Source: Streptomyces sp. 1331.2 (GTDB lineage Bacteria; Actinomycetota; Actinomycetes; Streptomycetales; Streptomycetaceae). Taken from it: a stretch of 64,000 nt of DNA. The DNA lies in contig NZ_OBMJ01000003.1 in assembly GCF_900199205.1 (NCBI RefSeq), positions 291,602 to 355,601 on the forward strand. The letters are read 5' to 3'. This document shows, piece after piece, positions 1 to 9,011 of the stretch. Every line of letters begins with the position of its first letter. The first letter of the stretch is position 1. A program made the translations under genes and the position numbers. The notes under the pieces were generated by a model that worked only from the letters and a program-made list of their open reading frames with translations, searched no databases and was not told the DNA's origin.

Positions 1-843
1 AGGGGCGCAGCTCCACGTCGTCCTTCGGCCCCCAGCCCAGCAGCATCAGGTAGTTGACCATCGCCTCGGGCAGGTAGCCGTCCGCCAGGTAGTCCTCCAG
101 CGCGACCTTGTCCCGGCGCTTGGACAGCTTCTGCCGCTTCTCGTTCACGATCACCGGCAGGTGCGCCCAGACCGGCGGCACCGCCCCGAGCGCCTCCCAC
201 AGCAGCTGCTGCTTGGGCGTGTTCGACAGGTGCTCCTCGCCGCGGACGACCTGGGTGATGCCCTGCTCCAGGTCGTCGACGACGTTGGCGAGCAGGAACA
301 CCGGGCTGCCGTCGCCCCGGGCGATCACGAAGTCCTCGATGGCGGAGTTGGGGAAGGCGGGCTCCCCGCGGATCAGGTCCACCACGACGGTGGCGCCCTC
401 GTCCGGGGTGCGGAAGCGCAGGGCGCGCCCCCCGGCGGGGCCCAGGCCCCGCTCCCGGCAGAAGCCGTCGTACCCGAGCTGCGCCGAGCCGGTGCGCTCG
501 GCCAGCTCCTCGCGGGTGCAGTCGCAGTGGTAGGCGCGGCCGGCGGCGTGCAGCTTCTCGGCGGCGGCACGGTGCCGTTCGGCGTTCGCGGACTGGAAGT
601 AGGGCCCTCGAAGGCCGGGTCGCCCGCGTGGATGCCGATCGCGGCGAGGGCGCTGATGATGCCCGCGGTCCATTCGGGCCGGTTGCGGGCGGCGTCGGTG
701 TCCTCGATCCGCAGCACGAAGGTGCCGCCCTGCTGTCGCGCCGTCGCCCAGTTGTACAGGGCCGAACGGGCGCCGCCGACGTGGAACATGCCGGTGGGGC
801 TCGGGGCGAATCGGACACGGACGGGACGGGAGGCCTCGGTCAT
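1..843 (-). pseudogene. gltX: Glutamate--tRNA ligase, frame-disrupted, 3' end outside window
   Basis: Class I aminoacyl-tRNA synthetase that charges tRNA-Glu in the cytoplasm. The N-terminus carries the HIGH-type signature (FAPSPTGMFHVGGARSALYN, residues 12-31). The second frame carries the family's tRNA-binding stretch and the KLSKR loop (EKRQKLSKRRDK). The protein begins in one frame at ATG 843 and passes to another near 598-603. There the minus strand has three C residues where four would keep the frame (GP then YFQSAN). The carboxyl end lies before position 1. Restoring one base gives an uninterrupted synthetase. I therefore read this as a real housekeeping gene with a one-base deletion, more likely an assembly error than a dead gene. 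If real, a second gltX would be needed. Confidence 0.85.
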
Positions 844-941
844 GCACGGAGCGTAGCGGTGACCGGGCCGTCACCGGGAACGGTTTCGTCCCGGGTCGCC
901 CCTCGCGTACAGCCGGCTGCTGCGGCCGGCTCGTGCAGCTG

Positions 942-2033
942 CTACAGCATGACGAGCAGCTTGGTGTCCGGCACCAGCTTGCGGTTGACGGAGGTCGACT
1001 GGACGAACACGGTGTACGACGGGTTGTCGCCCGGCTTCACCGTGACCTCCGAGTCCGGCAGGCCGAGGAGCCGGCGGGCCGCCGGGCCGGAGAAGACGCG
1101 GCCCGTCATCCGGCCGGTGTCCGGGTCCTTCTCCGCCACGGCGAGCTGCTTGCTGCCCTGGATCTTCTCGCGCTTGGACAGCTCGTAGAAGGCGCAGCCG
1201 GTGGTGTACGGGTGCCCGGTGCTGGTGACGAAGTCGCGGATCGGCGTCTGCCGGTCGACCGGTATCAGGATGTACTTGCCGGAGTCCAGGGCGTCGAGGT
1301 TGGCCGCGACGTCGGCGGTGCTCAGGTCCTGGCCCATGGCGAAGAGGTTCCTGGTGCCGCGCACGCCCTGCTCGCGGCCGCGCAGGAAGCTGGTGGCGGC
1401 CGACTTGACCGTGCCGATGGCCTCCTCGACGCCCTCGCTGGAGTCCGCGTCCCAGATCGCGATGTTGCCCGCGGGGAAGCCGTACTCCTGGGCGGTGCGC
1501 TTGGCCAGGGAGTTGGGGACGAGGATCGCCGAGGTCCAGTGGTCGGGGAGGTCGTCCATGGCGCCGTGGATGCGGTCCTTCCACGTGCGCAGGACCTTCG
1601 CGCCCTGGCTGCCGGTCATGCGGGTGTGCATCTGGCCGTTCTGCGAGTAGCCGGAGGCGTTCTCCTCGCCGTCGGTGACGACGACCTGGAGGAAGGAGTG
1701 CTCCCCGTACCCCTCCCAGATGTTCTTCAGGTCGTCGACGGACTTGATCGCTGCCTCGATCAGCGCCGTCGCGCCGTTGTCGACCCCGTAGAGGCCCCGA
1801 AGGGACGGCAGGTGCTTGACGTCCATGTCCCAGACCAGGTTCTGCACCTCGTGGTCGAAGGCGTAGAGGCTGATCCGGGTCTCGTGCCCGAGCCGGTCCG
1901 ACTCCTCCTGCAGGCCCTTCACGAACTCGTCCACGACGCGGATGAGTTGGGCCTCGTGCCGGCGCATCGAGCCGGACTTGTCGACCACCAGCGAGACGTG
2001 GTTGACCTTGTGCTTGATCCTGTTCGCGGACAT
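942..2033 (-). CDS. VWA-domain cytoplasmic protein
   Basis: 363-residue von Willebrand factor A protein without signal peptide or membrane segment. The metal-ion-dependent adhesion site is intact: DKSGSM at residues 18-23, a Thr/Ala loop (GATALIEA) and VVTDGEEN further on. It should bind a divalent cation and a partner protein. The ATG at 2033 has a GAGGGG ribosome site seven bases upstream. It is divergent from the WD40 gene at 2222 with about 190 bp between, so the two could share a control region. VWA proteins of this kind often act in stress or tellurite-type responses, but nothing here fixes the partner. The fold is certain, the role unknown. Confidence 0.85.
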   Translation of the reverse strand: MSANRIKHKVNHVSLVVDKSGSMRRHEAQLIRVVDEFVKGLQEESDRLGHETRISLYAFDHEVQNLVWDMDVKHLPSLRGLYGVDNGATALIEAAIKSVDDLKNIWEGYGEHSFLQVVVTDGEENASGYSQNGQMHTRMTGSQGAKVLRTWKDRIHGAMDDLPDHWTSAILVPNSLAKRTAQEYGFPAGNIAIWDADSSEGVEEAIGTVKSAATSFLRGREQGVRGTRNLFAMGQDLSTADVAANLDALDSGKYILIPVDRQTPIRDFVTSTGHPYTTGCAFYELSKREKIQGSKQLAVAEKDPDTGRMTGRVFSGPAARRLLGLPDSEVTVKPGDNPSYTVFVQSTSVNRKLVPDTKLLVML

Positions 2034-2221
2034 GCTTCTACCCCTCGTGTCGACGCTCTCGTGACGCCTTTTCGGCGCCTTTCCGGCGCTCCCTCCGACG
2101 TGCTTCCCACTCTATGAGGAGGCACTGACAAGGCCGGATTCCCCGTCGGATCGCTGACGGAGGATCAGTAGGGTGAGCCCGGACCGGTACCGGAGTGCAG
2201 AGGCGGGAGTCGGGGAGAGCG

Positions 2222-5134
2222 ATGGCTGGATCGAAGGAACAGCGCGGCTGGATAGGCCGGTTGCTCGGCGGCGGCCGCCGTCCGCGCGCCGGGCGTGACA
2301 CGCCGCCCGCTCAGGCCGTATCGGGGCAGGGCGTACCGGGGCAGGGCGTACCGGGGCAGGCCGCACCGGACCGGACCGCCGCTCCCGGCTCGGCCGCCGG
2401 ATCGGCCGCCGGCTTGGCCCCCGTTTCGGCCCCCGGATCGGCTGCCGGTGAGGACCCACAGGCGTGGACCAGGCCCGCGGAGTTGGTGGACCTGTCCTCG
2501 CTGCCCCCGCACCTGGCCGAGGCCCTGGTCGGCGTCGCGGCGACGATCGACCAGGCCGACCAGGCACGCGCGGACGGCGACCGGGAGGAGGCCGAACGCC
2601 TGCTGCGCGGCGCGGTCGAGTCGGTGGTCGACCCCTACCGGCAGCTGGCCGAGGAACGGCTCGGGACGCTGCTGTCCGAGAACGGCGAGGTCGAGGAGGC
2701 CGTCGCCCTGTGGCTGCGCGCGGCCGAGGGGCCCGACCCCGGCCTGCGCCAGGCCGTCAAGGTCTACCTGGGGTCCATCCCCTTCTCCGATGCCCGGTTC
2801 CTGGTGAACGCCGAACCGGCGACCGTACAGGCCCTGATTCCCCAGGCCTGGGGCTTCGGGCGGCTGGGCGCCGCGGTGTACCAGGCCTCCGCCCACCGGC
2901 ACCGGGACGCCTGCCCCGCGGTGCGCCGCCAGCTGCTGGCGCTGGACGCCGCCCGGTACGGGGAGCCCGAGCTGGCGGCCCGGATCGACGCCGTGCCGGT
3001 GGCCGACGAGGGCTCCCCGCGCCGGCGCGTCGAGTGGGCCAGCGGCACCCAACTCGGCGGCTGCCGCTGGAGCGTGGCCGGTCACCCGCAGGGGGTGTCG
3101 GCGGTCGCCGTGGGAGCTGCGGCCCGGGCCTCGGTCGTGGTCACCGGTGGGGACGACGGCACCGTGTGCCTGTGGGACCTGGCCACCGGCGACCCGGTCG
3201 GCGAGCCGATGGCCGACCACACCGGGCCGGTCTACGCCGTGGCGACGGCCGACCTGGACGGCCGCCCGGTGGCGCTGTCGGCCGGCACCGACCAGGACGT
3301 ACGGATCTGGGACCTGACGACGCACCGGCTCCTGCACCCGCCGTTGGCCGGGCACACCGACTGGGTGACCGGCGTCGCCACGGCCGCGCTGCGCGGCCGC
3401 CCGGTGGCCGTCACCTGCGGCGACGACCGCAGCGTCCGGGTCTGGGACCTGGCGACCGGCGACCCGGTCGGCCGGCCGATGAGCGAGCTGGCCGACCGCG
3501 GCAACCCCCGTCTGGGCAGGCTGACGGCGGTGGCCACGACGGAGCTCGGCCGCCGGACCGTCGCGGTCACCGGTGACTTCGCCGGGACCGTCCGGGTGTG
3601 GGACCTCGAGAAGGGCCGCCAGCTGCGGAGGCCCCTGGCCACGGGGACCGGCGCGGTGCAGTCGCTGGCCGTACTGCCGGTCGGCGGCCGCCCGACGGCC
3701 GTCGTCGGCGGGTCCGACGGCACGGCCACGCTGTGGGACCTGGAGACGGGCGCACAGGTCGGCGAGAGCCTTGCCGGCTCGACCCCGTGGGACCAGACGG
3801 TGGCGGCGGCCCAGACCGGGGCCGGCCCGGTGGTGGTCACCAGCGACCACACCGGCATCGTGCGGCTCTGGGATCCGGCCACCGGACGCCAGACCGCCCA
3901 GGCCTTCGCCGGCCCCCTCGGCGAGACGCGGGCGCTGGCCCTGACCGTGACGGACGGGCGGCCGGTGGTCCTCGTCGGCACCGACGACGGCAGGGTCCAC
4001 CGCTGGGATCCGGCCACCGACGGCCGCCCCGTCGGCCACCCGCTGCCCGGTCACGGCGCCCCGGTGACGGCGGTGACGGCGGTGACGGCCGTGACGACGG
4101 GCGAGGGCACCACGGTGGTGGTCAGCGCCAGTTGGGACGAAACGGTACGCCTCTGGGACCTCGCCACCGGCGCCGAAACGGGCCTGCCGCTCACAGGGGA
4201 CGGCGACGACGACGGCACCGAGGGCGGGTACGACGAGGACACGTACGACGCCGAGGACGACGACGCGTACGACGACGAGAACAGCGACGAGGACGACACC
4301 GATCACGGGTACGGCGGCGGCGACGCGGTGCGCGCGCTGGCGACGGCGGTGATCGACGGGCGTCCCGTGGTGCTCACCGCCTGGCACGACACCGAGCTCC
4401 GGCTCTGGGATCCGGCCAGCGGAACCCTCCCGGGCAACCCCCTCCCCCACGACGCCGAGGTGGACGCCGTGGCGACGGCGACGCTCGACGGCCGCCCGGT
4501 CGCCGTCACCGGCAGCACGGAGGGTGACGTCCGGGTCTGGGACCTCACCACCGGCGAGGACCTGCACGGCCCCCTGACCGGACACGAATCCGAGGTGATC
4601 GCGGTGGCCACCACGACCATCGACGGCCGCCCGGTCGCGGTCACGGCGGACGAAGAAACGGTACGGCTGTGGGACCTGGCCTCCGGCGCGCCGATCGGCA
4701 CCCCGCTCGGGGTTCCGCTCGGCACCCCGCTCGCCCTGCCGGAGGCCGAAGACACTCCCTGCATCGAGACGCTGGCAACGGCCCTGGTCGACGGCCGCCC
4801 GGTGGTGGCAGTGGGCAGCGACGACGGCCTGGTCCACCTCTGGGACCTGACCACCCGTGCCCTCACCGGCCCGCCCCTGCGCACCGCCGACGACGGCCCC
4901 ACCGCGCTGACCACCACCCAGGTCGCAGGCCGACCCGCCCTCATCACCGGCACCACCGACGGCACCGTCCGCACCTGGGACCTGGCCACCCTCGACCCGA
5001 TCGGCCCCGACCTGGTCCTGCCCTTTCCGGTCCACGCCCTGGCCACGGCCCCGGCGGACCGGCTGATCGTCGGATTCGGCTGGGAGGTCGGCGTCTTCCG
5101 CCTGCTCACCCCCGGAGCACCAACCGACGCGTGA
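2222..5134 (+). CDS. WD40-repeat protein, two predicted beta-propellers
   Basis: 970 residues. About 70 N-terminal residues are basic and then Ala/Gly/Pro-rich, including a 15-bp DNA repeat giving PGQGV units. A helical segment (about 90-270) follows. The rest is 13-14 WD40 units, each ending in the W-D-[LP]-x-[TS]-G signature (for example near 3175, 3310, 3450, 3600, 3735, 3870, 4010, 4155, 4405, 4540, 4670, 4840 and 4975). That number suits two seven-bladed propellers acting as a protein-interaction scaffold. An acidic insert rich in Asp, Glu and Tyr (about residues 658-700) splits the repeat series. ATG 2222 is preferred over the upstream GTG 2195 because GGGGAGAG lies just before it. No kinase or NACHT domain is present. 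A strong terminator follows at 5170. Confidence 0.9.
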   Translation: MAGSKEQRGWIGRLLGGGRRPRAGRDTPPAQAVSGQGVPGQGVPGQAAPDRTAAPGSAAGSAAGLAPVSAPGSAAGEDPQAWTRPAELVDLSSLPPHLAEALVGVAATIDQADQARADGDREEAERLLRGAVESVVDPYRQLAEERLGTLLSENGEVEEAVALWLRAAEGPDPGLRQAVKVYLGSIPFSDARFLVNAEPATVQALIPQAWGFGRLGAAVYQASAHRHRDACPAVRRQLLALDAARYGEPELAARIDAVPVADEGSPRRRVEWASGTQLGGCRWSVAGHPQGVSAVAVGAAARASVVVTGGDDGTVCLWDLATGDPVGEPMADHTGPVYAVATADLDGRPVALSAGTDQDVRIWDLTTHRLLHPPLAGHTDWVTGVATAALRGRPVAVTCGDDRSVRVWDLATGDPVGRPMSELADRGNPRLGRLTAVATTELGRRTVAVTGDFAGTVRVWDLEKGRQLRRPLATGTGAVQSLAVLPVGGRPTAVVGGSDGTATLWDLETGAQVGESLAGSTPWDQTVAAAQTGAGPVVVTSDHTGIVRLWDPATGRQTAQAFAGPLGETRALALTVTDGRPVVLVGTDDGRVHRWDPATDGRPVGHPLPGHGAPVTAVTAVTAVTTGEGTTVVVSASWDETVRLWDLATGAETGLPLTGDGDDDGTEGGYDEDTYDAEDDDAYDDENSDEDDTDHGYGGGDAVRALATAVIDGRPVVLTAWHDTELRLWDPASGTLPGNPLPHDAEVDAVATATLDGRPVAVTGSTEGDVRVWDLTTGEDLHGPLTGHESEVIAVATTTIDGRPVAVTADEETVRLWDLASGAPIGTPLGVPLGTPLALPEAEDTPCIETLATALVDGRPVVAVGSDDGLVHLWDLTTRALTGPPLRTADDGPTALTTTQVAGRPALITGTTDGTVRTWDLATLDPIGPDLVLPFPVHALATAPADRLIVGFGWEVGVFRLLTPGAPTDA

Positions 5135-5169
5135 CCCCGTCCGCCGGCAGCACCGCTCCGCACGGCAAC

Positions 5170-5199
5170 GGCCTCCCCCGTCCTGAGACGGGGGAGGCC
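5170..5199 (+). terminator. Rho-independent-type hairpin after the WD40 gene
   Basis: A perfect 13-bp inverted repeat (GGCCTCCCCCGTC with its complement) around a CTGA loop, 36 bp after the WD40 stop codon. There is no long T run, which is usual in this group. Confidence 0.75.
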
Positions 5200-5388
5200 G
5201 GATTCCCGTCGACCCTGGCACACGTCGCGTCGTCACCGATGGCGCCCGCCCGCTGCATGATCCGGCAGGAGTCCTTGCCTCTCTGATCCAGACATGCGGA
5301 TCATGACCATCCCATCAGGGCATTCGGGCGGTTCCAATTCCCGACTCCACCATTGGCGATCTACCTGCAGGTGGTTCGGCTGCTGGTG

Positions 5389-5556
5389 GGTGGCCAGCAG
5401 CCGGTCGACGAACTCCAGCTTCGGCTTGCGGCCGGCTCCCTCCGCCCGGCGCCGCTCGCCGCCCCGCTGTCGACCAAGTTCCGACTCACGCCGGGCCCAC
5501 CAACGTGGCGACAACTCTCCGGGCAACTCACCGAGATGTCCGCGAGAGACCCCGGA
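5389..5556 (-). pseudogene. IS5-family transposase remnant (N-terminal piece)
   Basis: The minus strand encodes a stretch typical of the N-terminus of Streptomyces IS5/DDE transposases: ELPGELSPRWWARRESELGR, then a basic RRRAEGAGRKPKL run, then FVDRLLAT. The similarity stops abruptly after LLAT at about 5390, where the family continues with a helix-turn-helix region. No start codon, DDE residues or terminal inverted repeats are recognisable. It is a small decayed fragment. A second IS5-type fragment lies on the far side of the methyltransferase gene. Family assignment is from memory of the conserved N-terminal motif. Confidence 0.6.
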
Positions 5557-5663
5557 CAGGGCAGGATGGGAACAGGCCGCACGAGCCCAGGTAAGCGTCA
5601 CAACTCACCCAACCCATGCGGCCCTTCTCGGGTCACGGCGCGAGCGGAACCGCGACGCAGGTA

Positions 5664-6443
5664 TCAGGCCGGAACGGACCGGATCACAACCAACGAGCCG
5701 TCATAGAAAGGCTGTTGCCGCAGGGCGCCGAACCGGGCGTCCCAAGCTCCGCTGTCCAGGTCGCCCCGCAAATCCGCGGCGAATCGTTCGCGCGACTGCT
5801 CGTCGACGAAGCTCCACGCCGAGCACGCCTGCCGGGCACCGGGGTCGAGCAGCATCTCGGGGCGCGCGTAGTACGCCTCGTTGAAGCCGTCGGTGCAGTC
5901 GACGGGTATCGGCACCCGGGTCACCGTCGTGTGTCCGCCGAGAGTCTCGGTCAGATCCGCGATCACCGGATAACGGCGCGCCTCCGTGTCCAACACCTCC
6001 GGCGCGTACTCGTACAGCCAGAAGTCCCGAACGAGATCAGGGTCGCAGGTCAGCACGACGACGGGGCCGCGCGCCACCCGGCGCATCTCGCGCAGCCCTG
6101 CCTTGAAGTCGCTCCACTGGTGCACGCTGAAGGTGGTCATCGCCGCGTCGAACACGTCGTCGCCGAACGGCAGGTTCTCGGCCACAGCATCGACGGCGGC
6201 CGACAGGTGTGCGGGGCGCTGGGCACGCATCGACGCCGACGGCTCAACCGCCGTCACCTCCAGCGTCGCCGACTCGTATGACCCCGCCCCGGCCCCGACA
6301 TTGACCACCGTGCGCGCCCCACCCAGGGCGGCGGTGATCGCCTGCTCGATCCTTGCGTCCGGCTGTCGGTAGGTGGCGTACCCGCCGCCTATCGTGCCGT
6401 AGTCCGCATCCCCTGCGCTGCCGTCCGCCCCGCGTTCGCTCAT
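5664..6443 (-). CDS. SAM-dependent methyltransferase (class I, Methyltransf_11 type)
   Basis: 259-residue cytosolic methyltransferase. Motif I, VVNVGAGAGSYE (about residues 46-57), is the SAM-binding glycine loop. An acidic turn (VTAVEPSASM) and the post-motif segment LPFGDDVFDAAMTTFSVHQW follow in the family's order. The substrate is not evident; the closest general class is the UbiE/COQ5-like small-molecule methyltransferases. The C-terminal half (YARPEMLLDPGARQA) resembles Streptomyces proteins that act on their own. It sits between two IS5-family remnants on the same strand with no operon partner. ATG 6443 is preceded by only a weak ribosome site. Fold confident, role unknown. Confidence 0.85.
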   Translation of the reverse strand: MSERGADGSAGDADYGTIGGGYATYRQPDARIEQAITAALGGARTVVNVGAGAGSYESATLEVTAVEPSASMRAQRPAHLSAAVDAVAENLPFGDDVFDAAMTTFSVHQWSDFKAGLREMRRVARGPVVVLTCDPDLVRDFWLYEYAPEVLDTEARRYPVIADLTETLGGHTTVTRVPIPVDCTDGFNEAYYARPEMLLDPGARQACSAWSFVDEQSRERFAADLRGDLDSGAWDARFGALRQQPFYDGSLVVIRSVPA

Positions 6444-6544
6444 GATCCAAACCTAGCCACGCCGTCAACACTTCCATCCCGGCCACCGCGTCCCGGGCCG
6501 CCGACCGGAAACCCTCACTGAGCCTGTACCAGCAGATCATCGGT

Positions 6545-6890
6545 GACCGTCCGTGGCGTTCCGGTGGAGCAGACTCACCATGCTCCAGCACCAGCGCGAG
6601 CGATTACGGCGGGAGCTGTATGCCTTATCGCCGCCCAAGCGGTCGGGACGGGTACCTGGATGCCCACCGCCGAGGCGCTTTACCCGGATGCGTTCGAGGA
6701 CTGGGATCAACTGCGGGCTATCGCTCCACTCATAGGCCGTTTTCCAGCTCCCGAACCGGTTCGGCAGATCCCGCCAAGGGACTCCTGTGCGGATCCGGAA
6801 CAAGATCCCGTTGATCACTGTTCGGTGGTCACTCCAACGCCCGCCCCGGCCTCCGGACTTCGGCAGATGGGGCACAAGAGGATCAAAACG
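6545..6890 (-). pseudogene. IS5-family transposase remnant (joined N- and C-terminal pieces)
   Basis: The minus strand reads FDPLVPHLPK, then GGRWSDHRTVINGILFRIRT, then GVPWRDLPNRFGSWKTAYEW, the classic N-terminus of IS4811-like (IS5 group) transposases. This is followed at once by HPGTRPDRLGGDKAYSSRRN from the later DDE region. Roughly the middle third of the transposase is missing and no intact DDE triad remains. It abuts the 3' end of the small gene at 6883, as though the element inserted there. It no longer encodes an active enzyme. Confidence 0.7.
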
Positions 6891-7158
6891 GAACCGACAG
6901 CCCGGCCTCGCGCAGTTGGGAGAGGGCTGTGGACATGCACTGCTGCACAGTCCTCCCATCGGCACGCAGGCCATGCTCCAAGGGACCGCCGCTGGCTGCG
7001 AACGTCCACGCCGGCGCGTTATCAGCCACCCTCTCGGCGTCAATCCTGACCATGGCATTCACGCCCTGCCCACCCAGCCATTCCAGGATGAGGAGTGTCA
7101 CGTCCTCGATGCCACCATCCTGGTCGAACTCTGGCCGACGGCCCTGGTTTCCTGTCAT
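6883..7158 (-). CDS. Small conserved-looking hypothetical protein (91 aa)
   Basis: 91 residues, acidic N-terminus, then an alternating pattern (LLILEWLGGQGVNAMVRIDA, a WTFAASGG turn, and a final helix QQCMSTALSQLREAGL) that looks like a compact alpha/beta domain rather than noise. I do not recognise a family. Its last codons touch the transposase remnant, so the original C-terminus may have been cut by insertion. ATG 7158 lacks a strong ribosome site. Between this gene and fabV (7159-7362) the minus strand also holds a short open stretch (PQEYRQVVDQLCSFAGECAE) that could be another fragment, but it has no usable start. Confidence 0.45.
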   Translation of the reverse strand: MTGNQGRRPEFDQDGGIEDVTLLILEWLGGQGVNAMVRIDAERVADNAPAWTFAASGGPLEHGLRADGRTVQQCMSTALSQLREAGLSVPF

Positions 7159-7362
7159 TGCCCAGACTCTACCGAGGAGTCCGAAGCAGTCGGCATCCAG
7201 CGGTCAGGCCGGGAGGATCAGCCCCTGGTTTCCGTTCTGGCGAAGAGTTCAGCGCACTCGCCGGCGAAGGAACAGAGCTGGTCCACGACCTGCCGGTACT
7301 CCTGCGGACATCCGGCGCAGCCCGAGGGGAGCGGGGCCGAGCAGGATCAGCGGCACCGGGCG

Positions 7363-8577
7363 TCAGGGTGCCGGCGTGGGCCAGGGGACGTCGGTGGCCA
7401 CCGCGGCCGTGTAGTCGACGCCCGGGACGGAGAACCCGTACAGGCGCCGGACCTCGGCGCGGAACCAGTCGAGGTCGGCGAGGCCCGCGATGGTCTCCGT
7501 GGTGGCGGCCGCCCAGCGTTCGGCGACGGCCGCCTGGACCTCGTCGGTGAGTTCCCAGCGGTCGAGGCGGATGCGGCCCTCGTCGTCCAGGGCGAGCGGG
7601 GCGGCGCCGGTGAGCTGGTCCCACAGGGCGGCGAGCTGACGCACCGGCGGGACCATCTCCTCCCCGAGCACGCCGCGCAGCAGGCCGGTGTAGAGGGCGA
7701 TGCCGGGGACGGCGGTGGAGGACTGGGTGACGGCGGCGCCGTTGACGGAGGTCACGGCCCGTCCACCCACCGTCGTGCGGAGCCGCGCGTCCAGGGTGCG
7801 GGCGGTGGCCTCCAGGTGGGCCTTGGCCGCGCCGATGGTGCCCTGCCGGTAGATCGCCGCGGTCAGCGGCGAGCCGATGTACGACAGCGCGGCGGTGGTG
7901 AAGCCGTCGGCGAGCAGGCCCCGGCCGGCCAGGTGGTCGATCCAGCGCTCCCAGTCCGCGCCGCCCATCACGGCGACGGTCTGCTCGACGTCGTCGCCCT
8001 CGGCCGGTTCGGTCTCGACCTCGCGGACCTCGGGGACGCCCTGGTCGTCGAAGACGAGGGTCCTGGTGCGGGCGGCGCGGCCGATCGGCTTGAGGACGGA
8101 GGCGTAGCCGGCGCCAGTGTCGGGGTCGGTGCGCCGGGGTGCGGCCACCGAGTAGAGCAGGTAGTCCAGCCTGCCGCCGAAGCGCTGCTCCACGAGGTCG
8201 GCGACCTGCTCCTTCATCGCGTCGGAGAACGCGTCGCCGTTGAGGAAGACCAGCTCTCGCCCGGCGCTGCGGGCGAGCTCGGCGGTGGCGGCGGTGCGAT
8301 ACCAGCCGGCCGTGGCGGTCCGCCGTTCGGTGGGGGCCTTCTCGAAGGAGACGGCGATGCCGCGGATGCCGGCCCGCTTGAGCCCCGCGACGGTGGCCGC
8401 CAGGCCGTACCCGGCCGAGGAACCGATGACCAGCGCCACCGGCCCCGCTCCCTCCGGCGCCTCGGACGGGTCGGGGTAGGCCTGCCACATGTCGGTCACC
8501 ACCCGCTCGCAGCCGGCCGGGTGGGAGTCGAGGAAGAGGAAGCCCCGGTTGCGGGGGACGGGAACGCGCTCGCTCAC
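7363..8577 (-). CDS. fabV: FabV-type trans-2-enoyl-ACP/CoA reductase
   Basis: 404-residue NADH-dependent enoyl reductase of the FabV/TER family, which reduces the trans-2 double bond in the last step of fatty acid elongation. The family's glycine-rich nucleotide motif is present (VALVIGSSAGYGLA, about residues 46-59). The catalytic Tyr-(8 residues)-Lys signature is intact in YRQGTIGAAK, with YIGSPLTAAI just before it as expected. GTG 8577 gives a protein of normal family length beginning SERVPVPRNRGFLFLDSHPAG. Longer upstream starts read into low-complexity sequence. FabV is the triclosan-tolerant alternative to FabI, and many actinobacteria carry it beside other isoforms. It stands alone on its strand. 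Confidence 0.92.
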   Translation of the reverse strand: MSERVPVPRNRGFLFLDSHPAGCERVVTDMWQAYPDPSEAPEGAGPVALVIGSSAGYGLAATVAGLKRAGIRGIAVSFEKAPTERRTATAGWYRTAATAELARSAGRELVFLNGDAFSDAMKEQVADLVEQRFGGRLDYLLYSVAAPRRTDPDTGAGYASVLKPIGRAARTRTLVFDDQGVPEVREVETEPAEGDDVEQTVAVMGGADWERWIDHLAGRGLLADGFTTAALSYIGSPLTAAIYRQGTIGAAKAHLEATARTLDARLRTTVGGRAVTSVNGAAVTQSSTAVPGIALYTGLLRGVLGEEMVPPVRQLAALWDQLTGAAPLALDDEGRIRLDRWELTDEVQAAVAERWAAATTETIAGLADLDWFRAEVRRLYGFSVPGVDYTAAVATDVPWPTPAP

Positions 8578-8882
8578 GATGGCAGTCAGTCCTTGGGTCG
8601 ACGGTCCGGAAGCGCAGCGCCCAGCCGGACCGGGCCGCCGCGTCCCCGTCAGTCTGCGACAGGCCGGAGGGCGGGCGGTGTCCCCACCAGCAACAATGAT
8701 CATGACCCGGTCTTGGAGTGTTCCACCACTTTCCCGGCCACGAGCCCGCCATCCGTCGGCACATCCCTCGGCGCACAACGGCCCTGCGGCGCGCCCGCGG
8801 TGCTCCCGCACGCCGTCTACCGCGCGGCAGAACGGGACGCGAGGATGGGCAGCCGATCACATCGCCTACGGGAAGGAGCAGC
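8578..8882. other. Intergenic region between fabV and the peptide operon
   Basis: About 300 bp between divergent genes. It must contain both promoters, but no convincing -35/-10 pair or operator palindrome stands out. It ends in a very good ribosome site (GGGAAGGAG) for the small peptide gene at 8883. Confidence 0.5.
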
Positions 8883-9011
8883 ATGCAGCCGTCCAGGGGT
8901 GAGCACGAGAAGCCCGCACCCGATCCGGGGCAGGGAGACCCGCCGCCGGGCAACGCGGACGGGCAGGTCCCGGCCCCGCCGCCAGGCGACGGGAAGCACA
9001 AGAAGAAGTGA
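8883..9011 (+). CDS. 42-aa Pro/Lys-rich peptide, candidate RiPP precursor
   Basis: A 42-residue peptide (starting MQPSRGEHEKPAP, ending GDGKHKKK) made almost wholly of Pro, Gly, Asp, Gln and Lys. It has a strong GGAAGGAG ribosome site six bases before ATG 8883. Its TGA overlaps the GTG start of the methyltransferase in a four-base GTGA overlap, so translation of the two is coupled. No Cys, Thr or Ile and only one Ser is present, so it is not a lanthipeptide or thiazole precursor of known type. The acidic residues followed by Gly (DPG, NADG, DG) are the kind of site an isoaspartate-type methyltransferase could act on. That function is inference from context. It may instead be a plain leader or regulatory peptide. 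Confidence 0.6.
   Translation: MQPSRGEHEKPAPDPGQGDPPPGNADGQVPAPPPGDGKHKKK

Noticed and set aside
2165..5236. A 1,023-codon minus-strand open frame antisense to the WD40 gene
   Set aside because: Reverse-complement shadow of high-GC coding; low-complexity Gly/Arg/Val content and no motif.
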